Of a stretch of 64,000 nucleotides of DNA, positions 49,801 through 58,833 are shown piece after piece (position 1 is the stretch's first letter; every line of letters begins with the position of its first letter). This DNA comes from Pectobacterium actinidiae (GTDB lineage: Bacteria > Pseudomonadota > Gammaproteobacteria > Enterobacterales > Enterobacteriaceae). A program made the translations under genes and the position numbers. The notes under the pieces were generated by a model. It worked only from the letters and a program-made list of their open reading frames with translations, was not told where the DNA came from and did not search any database. The DNA lies in the NCBI RefSeq assembly GCF_000803315.1, contig NZ_JRMH01000001.1:124001-188000 (forward strand), written 5' to 3'.

Positions 49801-52800
49801 CGCAATTAACCGGACAACGCTATCTGGCGGGTTATAACAGTGATGAGGTGCAGTACAAGGCCTTGATGGATGCAGGTATCGCATTCGGACAGCAATTCTC
49901 ACTGACGCCAGGTATCGCTCTGACGCAGGAACAGATGGCGCTACTCACCACCGACATGGTCTGGATGGTGAACAAATCGGTGACCCTACCAGACGGCTCT
50001 TCACAAACAGTGTTCGTCCCACAGGTTTACACCAAAGTTCGTTCAAACGAGCAAATCGGCGCGGGTAGCCTGCTGGCGGGGAATACGATCTCTGTTGGGT
50101 TGGCGGGTGGCATGCTGAACAGCGGGAGGATTGCCGCGCGCGATACCCTGTTTATCTCGTCGGATGCGTTGGACAATCAGGGTGGTTCGCTACTGGGTAA
50201 ACAGGTACAGCTACAGGTTCGCAACGATCTGAATAACGTCGGTGGTGTCATTCAGGCCGAAGACAAACTGACCGCACTGGCGGGCGGTAATATCAACAGC
50301 ACCAGCACGTTGAGCGGCGGGGAAGATAACCGCATTCTGGATCGCGTCGCGGGCATGTACGTCCAGAATGATAAGGGCAAACTGACGCTGGTGGCGGGTA
50401 AAGACATCAACCTGACCGGCAGTCAGGTGATTAACTCGGGAGCGGACAGCGCCACGCTGATCAGCGCGGGTAACAATCTGAATCTGGCGACGCTGACGAC
50501 CACAGAAACGTTGAACAGCGACTGGGATAGCAATAATTATCGCCATTATCAGGCGCGTGAAGACATCGGTAGCGAGATTGCCGCCAATGGCCAAATAGCA
50601 TTACGTGCGGGGCAAAACCTGAATGCGACGGCGGCATCCGTCACCGCGCAACAGGGGCTACAGGTTCAGGCGGGGAACGACATTAACCTGACCAGTGGCG
50701 AGTCATCTTATACGTTGACGGAGCACAGTAAGCAAAGCAGCCGTGGATTGCTCTCCGCCCAGTCCAGCGAGCGACATGACAGCATTCAGCATCAATCGGC
50801 GGTAGGGAGTTCGTTCAGCGGCGAGACGGTGGCGATCGCAGCAGGTCACAACGTGCAGATCGCAGGCAGCTCAGTGGCGGGGACGCAGGATGTCGGTATT
50901 ACCGCCGGACGTGATATTACCGTGACCACGGCGCAAGAGAATCATCAGGAAACGCATCTAAAGGAAGAGAAGAAATCCGGTCTGATGGGCAGCGGTGGCA
51001 TTGGATTTACCATTGGTCAGGCTAGCCAGAAAAGCACGACTGACACCGATGGTATGAGTGAAAAATCCAGCATTATTGGCAGTGAAAAGGGCAACACGAC
51101 GCTACTGGCAGGTAATGGGCTGACCGTGAAAGGTAGTGACATTGTCGCCGGACAGGATTTAACGCTGCAAGGTAAAACGGTAGACGTGCTGGCGACGGAG
51201 AACAGCCAGACTCAGCGCCAGACCTATGAGCAGAAACAGAGTGGGCTGACGCTGGCGCTCAGCGGCACGGTAGGCGGTATGGTGAATTCGGCCGTACAAA
51301 CGGCGCAGACGGCCAAAGCGACGGAAGACGAGCGTCTTCAGGCTTTACAGGGTGTGAAAGCGACGCTGAGCGGTGTACAGGCAGGGCAGGCAGCCTATCT
51401 GGCGGCGTTGCAGGGTAAAGACGACCCCAATAATAACAACGTGGTGGGCGTCAGTGTCTCGTTGGGGAGCCAGTCCTCGAAATCTGAACAGACGGTCGAG
51501 CAACGTACCGCACAAGGTAGCAGCCTGAATGCTGGAAGGAATTTGTCTTTGAGAGCAACCGGTGACGATATTCGGGTTCAGAGAGGTGAATTGCGCGCGG
51601 GCCAAGACGTGACGCTGGATGCCGCACGCGATATTCACCTGCTGTCCGCCCAGAACAGCCAGCACACGGAAGGGAGCAACAAGAGCAAAGGCGGCAGCAT
51701 TGGCCTGAGTCTTGGCGCGGGTAGCGGCGGTTTTAGCCTGAGCGTGAACGCCAGTATGAATAAAGCGAAAGGGAGTGAGCTGGGCGAAGGACTGAGCCAC
51801 ACTGAAACACTGCTGGATGCCGGACGTCAGGTACGTATAAACAGCGGCCGGGATACCACGTTGCAGGGCGCACAGATCAGCGGGCAGCAGATTACGGCAC
51901 GAGTGGGACGCGACTTGCTGTTACGCAGCGAGCAGGACAGCGATGTTTACGACAGCAAACAGCAGAGCATGAGTGCGGGCGTCAGCATCCCGATTTATGG
52001 GGCGGGAACCGCTTCAGCCAGCTTCAGTATGAGCAAGGACAAAATGCACAGCGACTACCGCAGTGTGCAGGAGCAGACGGGACTGTTTGCCGGGCAGGGG
52101 GGCTACGATGTGCAGGTGGGCAACCATACACAGCTTGACGGCGCAGTGATAGGTTCTACGGCAGAGGCAGCGAAAAACCGACTGGAAACCGGGACGCTGG
52201 GCTTTAGCGATATTGAGAATAAAGCCGAATTTGATGTCTCGCACAGCGGCGTCGGTATCAGTACTGGCGGGCCGGTGGGTATGCAGATGCTCAGCAATCT
52301 GGCATCCAACTCCCTGATCAGCGGCAATAATGATGGCAATGCCGCGAGCACAACGCGCGCGGCGATCAGCGAGGGGCAGTTGGTCATCCGCGATGAGGCC
52401 AACCAGCGTCAGGATGTCGCACAGTTGAGCCGTGATGTTGAACACGCGAACCAGACGCTGAGTCCGATCTTTGACAAAGAGAAAGAACAGAAGCGTTTGC
52501 AACAGATGCAGGTGGTTGCAGAAATCAGCAATCAGGTCATCGACATTGCTGGTATGCACGGGGCAATCATTGCCACGAAAGCGGCGAAGGCAGAAGCGGA
52601 AGCGAAGGTGGCAGGTCTTTCTGCTGCTGATAGGCTGGCGGCTAGAGACGCCCTTGCGACAGGCGACAACTCGAATCTGACGCCGACAGAGGCAGATATT
52701 CAGAAATATGTTTATCAGACGTCGTATGACAAAGCCTATACTCAGGCGTTGAACAGTTCCGGATTTGGCACCGGTGGTGCGATTCGTCAGGGCATCATGG

Positions 52801-53894
52801 CGGTTTCGGCGGCAGTACAGGGGCTGGCCGGTGGTAACGTTGCGCAGGCGATCGCGGGAGCGGCGGCACCGTATCTGGCGACAGAAATCAAGAAAGCCAC
52901 GACGGACGCAAAAGGTAACGTAAATATCGCTGCCAATGCGGTAGCGCACGCGGTGCTGGGTGGCATTGTGGCAGAAGCCAGCGGCAACAGTGCGCTAGCG
53001 GGTGCGGCAGGTGCCGCGACGGGTGAGTTGGCGGCGCGAGTGATTGCTGACAGGCTGTATCCGGGTAAAGCCATCTCGGAAATGACGGAAAGTGAAAAGC
53101 AGACGGTCACCACGCTCTCGCTTCTGGCGGGCGGTCTGGCGGCCGGCACGGCAGGCGACTCGACGAGCAACGCGGTAGCGGGTGCGCAGGCAGGTCGAAA
53201 TGCGGTGGAGAATAATCTCTTCTACCCCGGTTCTGTGCCGAAAGGCGTGAGCGATTATGGTCAGTCTGCGACATCATTGTATACCAATACCAATCTGACG
53301 GATGAGCAAGGCAATGTGCTTAATCCTACAACAGACGAGCAACGGCAATACGCGATGCATAAGCTAGTCACGGGGACGATGCCGGAAGGACAGGATCCTG
53401 TACGTGGCTTGTTAACAGCGTGGGGCGCGGGAGCTTCAGTGGTTGGTGGAACAATCGTTGCACCAGCGGCTGGTGTTTATGCTGTGTTTGGCGGCGGTTT
53501 ACTCGGCGGTATTACAGATGCAACCAAACAGTTTTTAACTATGTCTCCGAATGACACATACAGCTATACCGATACATTGATTGCTGTAGGAACAGGAGCG
53601 CTGACTCAAGGTAAGGGAACGACTTTTAGCCTCTTTGTGAATACAGGGGGAGCATATTTAGGAAGTAAGGCGAAAGGTGAAGATCCGAGTGCATCTATGG
53701 CAGGTAATGTGATTGGTACTGTTATTGGTAATAAAGTTGGGGGCAAGTTTACCCAGCAGATGCTCTCAAAGGGTTACTCTCCTGTGAGTTCAGAAGTTAT
53801 CGGTTCAGTAGCAAGTGGAGTGACTAGCACAGGCTCTGGATATATGACTGAAAAAGTAATTAAGAATACGGGAGCTGAGAATGCAGAAGAATGA
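46896..53894 (+). CDS. cdiA: CdiA-type contact-dependent growth inhibition exoprotein
   Basis: Large TpsA/filamentous-haemagglutinin protein of 2332 aa. An extended ESPR signal (MNKHLYRIVFNRARG) with cleavage near residue 69 is followed by the TPS secretion domain (about 70-320) with the NPSG motif at 180-183 and a CDGCG cysteine pair. FHA-1 repeats run to about 700. A non-repetitive segment (about 720-1060) fits a receptor-binding domain. FHA-2 repeats follow (about 1060-1830), then a pretoxin domain ending in VENN at 2104-2107. The last 225 residues are the variable CdiA-CT toxin: a YAMHKLVT-containing entry-like part, then a glycine-rich hydrophobic domain with no recognised nuclease residues. 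At 2332 aa it is shorter than EC93 CdiA. The stop overlaps the immunity gene by 14 bp. Confidence 0.92.
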   Translation: MNKHLYRIVFNRARGVLMVVSELCRGCVKDSASSGLGPTLSQITGRLSPLTFLLLGVMGFVTLVPAVQANIVADGNAPGNQKPTILQTANGTPQVNIQTPSAGGVSRNVYSQFDVNQKGAILNNSRNQVQTQQGGWVAGNPWLAKGEAKVILNEVNSRDPSKLNGYIEVAGKKAQVVIANPSGITCDGCGFINANRATLTTGQAMMENGQLKGYQVEKGHIRVQGSGMDSSRQDYTDLIAQSVEINAGLWANDLKVTAGRNTVDAEQQKIEKASTNSGSTERTQPTLAVDVAQLGGMYAGKIQLIGTEQGVGVRNAGTIGAQAGSVTLSADGRIENSGSINATQDVRLAGRELENSGKVYAQRDVAVSTQQQTANRGVLAAQRNATVQAANISNQKGAVLGAGINSDGSVAQNGNLSLNASQRTDANGQQLAGGSLTIAATEVNTDGSQTQATDVTLNATNGSVSSRKAKISADNTLKVTATKAVNNTDGTLIAGKKLDVQAESLSGDGQLLSLGDMSLTATQPFNNQSDVIANGKLDLTVMGDVINRQKIQSGSELTLTAARLDNQASGEISSQKTLLALSDSVTNRGLIDASRTRIDAGTLNNIGSGRLYGDWISLQAQTLNNLNEAGSGATIAARQRLDLGVGTLNNRQHGLIYSDGVMALGRNLDAEGMAIGQAEAINNHSATIESIGDMALSASQINNINDNLVTEIVTSATQIDEAVLRGHTTRYNWNDIRRTRNKYGVNTAHMPDGYADDNFYRYTYTRTVNETRVKESDPGQILSGSNLYITAARMTNSDSRVIAAGLLIDGVKELSNLATPGERTTTDLGRQERWYAKKKKNWRGVTRTSQGIDGNSYAPAANVEKIDLNVHAWREQASFNGSGYAVTALRAGDVGQHVGTPTATLPSSSLFTLQPAAESRYLVETDARFTNQKQWLSSDYMLQAFSAEGQNKRLGDGFYEQREVSEQIAQLTGQRYLAGYNSDEVQYKALMDAGIAFGQQFSLTPGIALTQEQMALLTTDMVWMVNKSVTLPDGSSQTVFVPQVYTKVRSNEQIGAGSLLAGNTISVGLAGGMLNSGRIAARDTLFISSDALDNQGGSLLGKQVQLQVRNDLNNVGGVIQAEDKLTALAGGNINSTSTLSGGEDNRILDRVAGMYVQNDKGKLTLVAGKDINLTGSQVINSGADSATLISAGNNLNLATLTTTETLNSDWDSNNYRHYQAREDIGSEIAANGQIALRAGQNLNATAASVTAQQGLQVQAGNDINLTSGESSYTLTEHSKQSSRGLLSAQSSERHDSIQHQSAVGSSFSGETVAIAAGHNVQIAGSSVAGTQDVGITAGRDITVTTAQENHQETHLKEEKKSGLMGSGGIGFTIGQASQKSTTDTDGMSEKSSIIGSEKGNTTLLAGNGLTVKGSDIVAGQDLTLQGKTVDVLATENSQTQRQTYEQKQSGLTLALSGTVGGMVNSAVQTAQTAKATEDERLQALQGVKATLSGVQAGQAAYLAALQGKDDPNNNNVVGVSVSLGSQSSKSEQTVEQRTAQGSSLNAGRNLSLRATGDDIRVQRGELRAGQDVTLDAARDIHLLSAQNSQHTEGSNKSKGGSIGLSLGAGSGGFSLSVNASMNKAKGSELGEGLSHTETLLDAGRQVRINSGRDTTLQGAQISGQQITARVGRDLLLRSEQDSDVYDSKQQSMSAGVSIPIYGAGTASASFSMSKDKMHSDYRSVQEQTGLFAGQGGYDVQVGNHTQLDGAVIGSTAEAAKNRLETGTLGFSDIENKAEFDVSHSGVGISTGGPVGMQMLSNLASNSLISGNNDGNAASTTRAAISEGQLVIRDEANQRQDVAQLSRDVEHANQTLSPIFDKEKEQKRLQQMQVVAEISNQVIDIAGMHGAIIATKAAKAEAEAKVAGLSAADRLAARDALATGDNSNLTPTEADIQKYVYQTSYDKAYTQALNSSGFGTGGAIRQGIMAVSAAVQGLAGGNVAQAIAGAAAPYLATEIKKATTDAKGNVNIAANAVAHAVLGGIVAEASGNSALAGAAGAATGELAARVIADRLYPGKAISEMTESEKQTVTTLSLLAGGLAAGTAGDSTSNAVAGAQAGRNAVENNLFYPGSVPKGVSDYGQSATSLYTNTNLTDEQGNVLNPTTDEQRQYAMHKLVTGTMPEGQDPVRGLLTAWGAGASVVGGTIVAPAAGVYAVFGGGLLGGITDATKQFLTMSPNDTYSYTDTLIAVGTGALTQGKGTTFSLFVNTGGAYLGSKAKGEDPSASMAGNVIGTVIGNKVGGKFTQQMLSKGYSPVSSEVIGSVASGVTSTGSGYMTEKVIKNTGAENAEE

Positions 53895-54153
53895 ATCAAA
53901 ATATTTTAGCCTGAAGAGATTCATCTTCTTCGTTCTTGGAACGATGGGAGTGATCATTTTCTGCTGTATGCTCAGTATACCTGTTGGATATATAGCTGCA
54001 TTCATACAAACAGGAAGTTTTAATTTTAATCTAGAACCAGCCATTGATGGTATCAGGTTTAGTATAAAAGTTGGTGGGGGAGTTGGGGCTGTCTTAGGGA
54101 TTGGACTTTACTTTTTTGAGTACTTCGGCGCACTAAAGAAGGGGGGAGAATAA
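53881..54153 (+). CDS. cdiI: Probable CdiI immunity protein, two-helix membrane type
   Basis: Protein of 90 aa that begins inside the last 14 bases of cdiA in another frame, so translation is coupled. It has two membrane segments (about 13-41 and 62-80) and a basic tail (ALKKGGE). Membrane-embedded immunity proteins normally protect against ionophore or membrane-targeting CdiA-CT toxins, which agrees with the hydrophobic CdiA-CT. Its second half, FSIKVGGGVGAVLGIG, resembles FSLKRGTVVGVTTGIG in the protein encoded at 54612. The immunity role is inferred from position, size and this pairing. Confidence 0.8.
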   Translation: MQKNESKYFSLKRFIFFVLGTMGVIIFCCMLSIPVGYIAAFIQTGSFNFNLEPAIDGIRFSIKVGGGVGAVLGIGLYFFEYFGALKKGGE

Positions 54154-54614
54154 CAACTTCAATCTGAGAGCGATTGCACCGAAGGGATTGCAGGATGTAG
54201 GGGTATTGATGACATCATTTTACAGCAATACCAACATGGTGGATGAAAATGGCAATGTGCTGAACCCAATAACGGAAGAAGAACGGCAATACGCGATGCA
54301 TAAGCTAGTCACGTGGACGATGCCGGAAGGACGGGATCCTGTACGCGTTTGTTAACAGCGTGGAGTGGCTCGGCTAACATTAGTAACCAGTTAGTGGGGA
54401 ACGATCTCTCAGTATACGTATGCTTCTATCGTTGCTGAAGTCGGTACGGCGGTTGGTGCTGGAGGTGGTAAGGCAATTGAAGTCGGGAATAAATATTTAT
54501 CTGTCGTTTCAGATAAACAGCCAGTATGACAGGTGTTATTGGCGGTGCCGTAGCGAGTGAAGTGACAGGGAGTAAAGTTCAAGATAAGGTTGATAATGCG
54601 GGAGAATCTAAATG
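54151..54614 (+). pseudogene. Orphan CdiA-CT toxin module, frameshifted
   Basis: Remnant of a second CdiA C-terminus with no start codon or secretion domain. Reading from about 54154 gives YSNTNMVDENGNVLNP and then ERQYAMHKLVTWTMPEG, matching CdiA residues about 2130-2170. Bases 54282-54345 are identical to cdiA 53341-53404 at 62 of 64 positions. A one-base deletion near 54345 breaks the frame, and at least two more shifts are needed to reach the end (GGAVASEVTGSKVQDK). The last frame ends in a TGA that overlaps the next ATG by four bases, as an intact toxin-immunity pair would. It is shorter than the primary toxin domain. Confidence 0.85.
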
Positions 54615-54848
54615 AGCCCCCTAAAATCACTATTAATTCTGCTTATAGGTTGTTCCATTACTATGATTATGGTCGTTTTTGCAGCGTGCTTGTGCGCTGC
54701 ATTTTTAACCTATTTAAAAAATGGAGTATTAATTATTAGTTGGCAGGATGATGTAATTTTTTCGCTAAAAAGAGGAACTGTTGTTGGCGTAACAACAGGA
54801 ATAGGAATCTGGATCATGTCACGACTAAAGTTGAATAAAGAGAAATAA
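54612..54848 (+). CDS. Orphan immunity protein, paralogue of the CdiI
   Basis: Intact 78-aa protein with two membrane segments (about 7-32 and 52-70) and a basic C-terminus (SRLKLNKEK). It shares the FS-[IL]-K-x-G pattern followed by VG and GIG with the CdiI at 53881, and AAF after the first helix. It starts at the four-base overlap with the broken toxin frame. The upstream toxin is dead but this gene is intact, which suggests it was kept to resist siblings that still carry the toxin. Function inferred. Confidence 0.75.
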   Translation: MSPLKSLLILLIGCSITMIMVVFAACLCAAFLTYLKNGVLIISWQDDVIFSLKRGTVVGVTTGIGIWIMSRLKLNKEK

Positions 54849-55134
54849 ATACGATCTACGTTCCCGGTATAACGTCGGGAGTTTTAGAGCGACAACATGC
54901 CTTCAATTACTTATGACGGTACGATGACTGTTTAATACTGGAGTTGAACTGCCACTGATATCTAGGCTTTAGTGGCGATATGAAGGGGAATGATGACCGC
55001 GTGTTATGCATAGCATGTCGGTTAATAATGAAAACGCTCTTAGGGATAAAAGAAATAATCATTTTCAATAACTGATCTCCACCGCAGTCTATGGCGGCGG
55101 TAGAGATCGTCTCATTGATTCTCGCTAAGTGCCG
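54849..55134. other. Degenerate tail of the CDI locus
   Basis: About 285 AT-rich bases without a plausible gene. It may be the remains of further orphan modules, but no stretch could be matched by eye to cdiA. A CCACCGC-type hairpin near 55080-55105 could end transcription. Confidence 0.35.
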
Positions 55135-55785
55135 CTATTTGACGACGGTACCGTCATTTAATATGAACATGAGATTGCCTTTCCAGAATTCAGCCAAATA
55201 GATGTTATCTAACTCGATGCCATGTCGAGTAATTTCGGCAAGGAGCCACTCTTCATCTTTCTCTATTTCACACAAATCGTTTTTCCTCGGCTTACCATCT
55301 TTAATCACGATCACAGATGGCATCTCCATGCCTTCACAAATCACACTTAGCTGTCCGTTGGGTTCGATTTGAGCATAGTTTATCTTTTGGAAAGAGTTGA
55401 TCCCTTGAGCATGCAGCTGTGAAGCTACGTTGATAATATCTATTTTATTCTTCTTTTGTAGAATGTTTTCCATCAGGAATTTCCCTTTCTTGATAATAGG
55501 GATTGGGTCACCAATACTGACGGAGCGAAAAAAATAAATATTCTTACTGATAGCGTTAAGAAGAGAAATCAGACTGACACCAATGAGTAATACAATAACA
55601 TATTGGTAGAGTGGAATACTGTCACTATAAATTACGCCGCCAATAATACCACCTAATATAAAGTTACCAATAAAATCCACAGGAGTCATTTGCGATAGCT
55701 GTGTTTTACCAGAGAAATTTAAATGGGTAATAACAATAGTAAAACCGATAATAAATTTTAATAACACGTATCCGTAATATTCCAT
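55135..55785 (-). CDS. DUF421 membrane protein (YetF/YcaP-like)
   Basis: Protein of 216 aa with three N-terminal membrane helices (about 5-25, 35-55, 60-80) and a cytoplasmic DUF421 domain. Typical runs are MTPVDFIGNFILGGIIGGVIYSD (truncated here to its key TPVDF and GGIIGG) and the later GDPIPIIKKGKFL. Function unknown; relatives are sporulation or stress membrane proteins. It is AT-rich, convergent to the CDI genes and closes the accessory block before valS. Confidence 0.85.
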   Translation of the reverse strand: MEYYGYVLLKFIIGFTIVITHLNFSGKTQLSQMTPVDFIGNFILGGIIGGVIYSDSIPLYQYVIVLLIGVSLISLLNAISKNIYFFRSVSIGDPIPIIKKGKFLMENILQKKNKIDIINVASQLHAQGINSFQKINYAQIEPNGQLSVICEGMEMPSVIVIKDGKPRKNDLCEIEKDEEWLLAEITRHGIELDNIYLAEFWKGNLMFILNDGTVVK

Positions 55786-55929
55786 TTTCTTCTCCGTTAC
55801 TGTCCTGACGGTGTTTTCACTTATTAGAGTATGACGCAGGTAGTGTGATAGATATCAATCTATTGACTATAGCAAGACTGCGCGTAATGGGGAGTGTTGA
55901 TTTTTCGCCGGATTTTGCAGAAAGAAGAA

Positions 55930-55953
55930 GGCCCTGACATGGTCGTCAGGGCC
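55930..55953 (-). terminator. valS terminator
   Basis: GGCCCTGAC / GTCAGGGCC perfect stem with a 6-base loop. On the minus strand it is followed by TTCTTCTTTC, just after the valS stop. Confidence 0.8.
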
Positions 55954-55965
55954 AGAAGGGAAGGA

Positions 55966-58821
55966 TTACAGCGCAGCGATGACTGCGTGCTGTTCCAGCA
56001 GCTTGGCTTTCGCTACGGCGTAGCCGTCCAGTTTTTCACGTTCTTTGGCAACGACCGCTTCCGGTGCACGGGCTACAAAGCCTTCGTTGGACAGCTTACT
56101 TTCGATGCGACCAATCTCGGCTTCGATTTTCGCCACTTCTTTCGTCAAACGATCCAACTCTGCTGCTTTGTCGATCAGGCCTGCCATCGGAATTAACAGC
56201 TCGGCACCCTCGATGAGTTTAGTGACGGAAACCGGACCCTTGTCGCCCGCAGGCAGCAGCGTAATACTTTCCAGACGCGCCAGCGTTTGAATGAAGCTGC
56301 GGTTATCTTCTACACGACGCTGTGCTTCAGCCGTGACATCGCGCAGTAAGACCTCCAGCGGTTTGCCCGGCGCGATATTCATTTCCGCACGAATGTTACG
56401 CACCGCGATAATTGCCTGCTTGATCCACTCCAGATCGTTCAGCGCCAGAGTATCTTCCTGCGCGGCATCGAACTCAGGGAAGGGTTGCAGCATGATGGTG
56501 TCTGCACTGATGCCTTTCAGCGCTTTGACGCGTAGCCAGATGGTTTCAGTAATGAACGGAATAATCGGGTGTGCCAGGCGCAGCAAGGCTTCCAGCACGG
56601 TAACCAGCGTATTGCGCGTACCGCGGAGTTCCGCTTCGGAGCCGCCATTCATCACGGGCTTCGTCAGTTCCAGATACCAGTCACAGAACTGGTTCCAGGT
56701 GAATTCGTACAGAATGTTGGCCGCAATATCAAAGCGATAGCCGTCCAGCGCCTCGCGGTAGGCTTTCACCGTACGGTTGAATTCCGCCAGAATCCAGCGG
56801 TCAGCCAGCGACAGCACTTTCTCGCCTGCGCCAAAGCCGCAATCCTGATCTTCGGTGTTCATCAGCACAAAACGGCTGGCGTTCCACAGCTTGTTACAGA
56901 AGTTACGGTAACCTTCCAGGCGCTTCATGTCCCAGTTGATGTCGCGACCAGTAGAGGCCAGCGCCGCCAGCGTAAAGCGCAGGGCATCCGTACCGTGAGG
57001 CTCGATGCCGTTCGGGAACTGTTTCTCGGTGCGCTTGCGGATTTTTTCCGCCAGCTGTGGCTGCATCATGTTGCCGGTACGTTTTTCCAGCAGGGCTTCC
57101 AGCGAAATGCCGTCCACCATATCCAGCGGGTCGATGACGTTCCCTTTGGATTTAGACATTTTCTGACCTTCCTCATCACGGATCAGGCCGGTCATGTAAA
57201 CGGTGTGGAATGGCACCTGCGATTTGCCGTCTTCATCTTTGATGAAGTGCATGGTCAGCATGATCATGCGGGCAATCCAGAAGAAGATGATGTCGAAGCC
57301 GCTGACCATCACGCTGCTTGGGTGGAACGCTTTCAGATCGGGGGTTTGCTCTGGCCAACCCAGCGTAGAGAAGGTCCACAGCCCGGATGAGAACCAGGTA
57401 TCCAGTACGTCTTCATCCTGATTCAGAACGACATCGTCTGCAAGGTTATTTTCACTGCGTACTTCTGCTTCCGTACGGCCCACATAGACGTTGCCGTTGG
57501 CATCGTACCAGGCTGGGATGCGGTGACCCCACCACAGTTGACGGGAGATACACCAGTCCTGAATGTCGCGCATCCAACTGAAGTACATGTTTTCGTACTG
57601 TTTTGGTACGAACTGGATGCGACCATCTTCAACCGCTTCCACCGCCGGCTTAGCCAGCACGGCAGCACGCACGTACCACTGGTCGGTAAGCATCGGTTCA
57701 ATCACAACGCCGCCACGGTCGCCGTAAGGCACGGTCAGATCGTGCGCTTTGATCTCTTCCAGCAGGCCGAGCTCATCGAATGCGGCTACCAACGCTTTAC
57801 GTGCGGCAAAACGCTCCAGACCCTGGAAGGCTTCTGGAATGTCGCCGCTATACGCGGTGCTGGCTTCGCCATTGGTATCAAAAATTTCAGCGCTCTGGCG
57901 GATATCACCGTCGAACGTCAGGATGTTCACCATCGGCAACTGGTGGCGTTTACCAACTTCGTAGTCGTTGAAGTCGTGCGCTGGCGTGATCTTCACGCAG
58001 CCGGTGCCTTTTTCCATATCGGCATGTTCGTCGCCAACGATCGGAATACGGCGGCCAATCAGCGGTAGGATCACCTCTTTGCCGATCAGATCTTTATAAC
58101 GCGGATCTTCCGGGTTAACGGCGACGCCAGTATCACCCAGCACGGTTTCCGGGCGGGTAGTCGCGACGACCAGATAGTCTTTCCCGTCGGCGGTTTTCAC
58201 ACCATCGGCCAGCGGGTAGCGCAGGTGCCACATTGACCCTTTCACTTCGCGGTTTTCGACTTCCAGATCGGAAATTGCGGTGCGCAGTTTCGGATCCCAG
58301 TTAACCAGACGCTTGCCGCGGTAAATCAGGTCTTCTTTATACAGACGGACGAACACTTCTTTCACCGCGTTGGACAGGCCTTCATCCATGGTGAAACGCT
58401 CGCGTTCCCAGTCAACGGAGTTACCCAGACGGCGCATCTGATTGGTGATGTTGCCACCGGATTCGCCTTTCCACTGCCAGATCTTGTCGATGAACGCTTC
58501 GCGGCCGTAATCGTGGCGCGTTTTGCCTTCTTCTGCGGCGATCTTGCGCTCAACGACCATTTGCGTGGCAATACCAGCGTGGTCAGTACCCGCCTGCCAC
58601 AGGGTATTTTTGCCCTGCATGCGCTGGTAGCGGATCAACGTATCCATAATGGTTTGCTGGAAAGCATGACCCATATGCAAGCTGCCGGTGACGTTGGGCG
58701 GCGGGATCATGATGCTGAAGCTTTCTTTACTCGTGTCGCCGTGCGGCTTGAAGTAGCCTTGCTTTTCCCAGTGTTCGTAGAGCGGCTGCTCGATATCTTG
58801 CGGGTTATATTTCGTTTCCAT
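55966..58821 (-). CDS. valS: Valyl-tRNA synthetase
   Basis: Class I aminoacyl-tRNA synthetase, 951 aa, the same length as in E. coli. The HIGH-type motif is [15 protein letters not shown] and the KMSKS loop is [16 protein letters not shown]. The editing domain (about 200-400) and a C-terminal coiled coil (about 880-945) are present. ATG at 58821 is preferred over TTG at 58830. It overlaps the usual valS-holC-pepA order of enterobacteria; holC ends 12 bp upstream. Confidence 0.98.
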   Translation of the reverse strand: METKYNPQDIEQPLYEHWEKQGYFKPHGDTSKESFSIMIPPPNVTGSLHMGHAFQQTIMDTLIRYQRMQGKNTLWQAGTDHAGIATQMVVERKIAAEEGKTRHDYGREAFIDKIWQWKGESGGNITNQMRRLGNSVDWERERFTMDEGLSNAVKEVFVRLYKEDLIYRGKRLVNWDPKLRTAISDLEVENREVKGSMWHLRYPLADGVKTADGKDYLVVATTRPETVLGDTGVAVNPEDPRYKDLIGKEVILPLIGRRIPIVGDEHADMEKGTGCVKITPAHDFNDYEVGKRHQLPMVNILTFDGDIRQSAEIFDTNGEASTAYSGDIPEAFQGLERFAARKALVAAFDELGLLEEIKAHDLTVPYGDRGGVVIEPMLTDQWYVRAAVLAKPAVEAVEDGRIQFVPKQYENMYFSWMRDIQDWCISRQLWWGHRIPAWYDANGNVYVGRTEAEVRSENNLADDVVLNQDEDVLDTWFSSGLWTFSTLGWPEQTPDLKAFHPSSVMVSGFDIIFFWIARMIMLTMHFIKDEDGKSQVPFHTVYMTGLIRDEEGQKMSKSKGNVIDPLDMVDGISLEALLEKRTGNMMQPQLAEKIRKRTEKQFPNGIEPHGTDALRFTLAALASTGRDINWDMKRLEGYRNFCNKLWNASRFVLMNTEDQDCGFGAGEKVLSLADRWILAEFNRTVKAYREALDGYRFDIAANILYEFTWNQFCDWYLELTKPVMNGGSEAELRGTRNTLVTVLEALLRLAHPIIPFITETIWLRVKALKGISADTIMLQPFPEFDAAQEDTLALNDLEWIKQAIIAVRNIRAEMNIAPGKPLEVLLRDVTAEAQRRVEDNRSFIQTLARLESITLLPAGDKGPVSVTKLIEGAELLIPMAGLIDKAAELDRLTKEVAKIEAEIGRIESKLSNEGFVARAPEAVVAKEREKLDGYAVAKAKLLEQHAVIAAL

Positions 58822-58833
58822 TATGCTCAAAAT

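Noticed and set aside
52014..52949. 311-codon antisense frame inside cdiA, with several similar ones
   Set aside because: Low-complexity shadow of the repetitive cdiA coding strand; rich in Arg, Cys and His with no domain pattern.
54409..54630. 73-codon minus-strand frame in the orphan toxin region
   Set aside because: It is antisense to sequence that aligns with the CdiA-CT module and the orphan immunity start.
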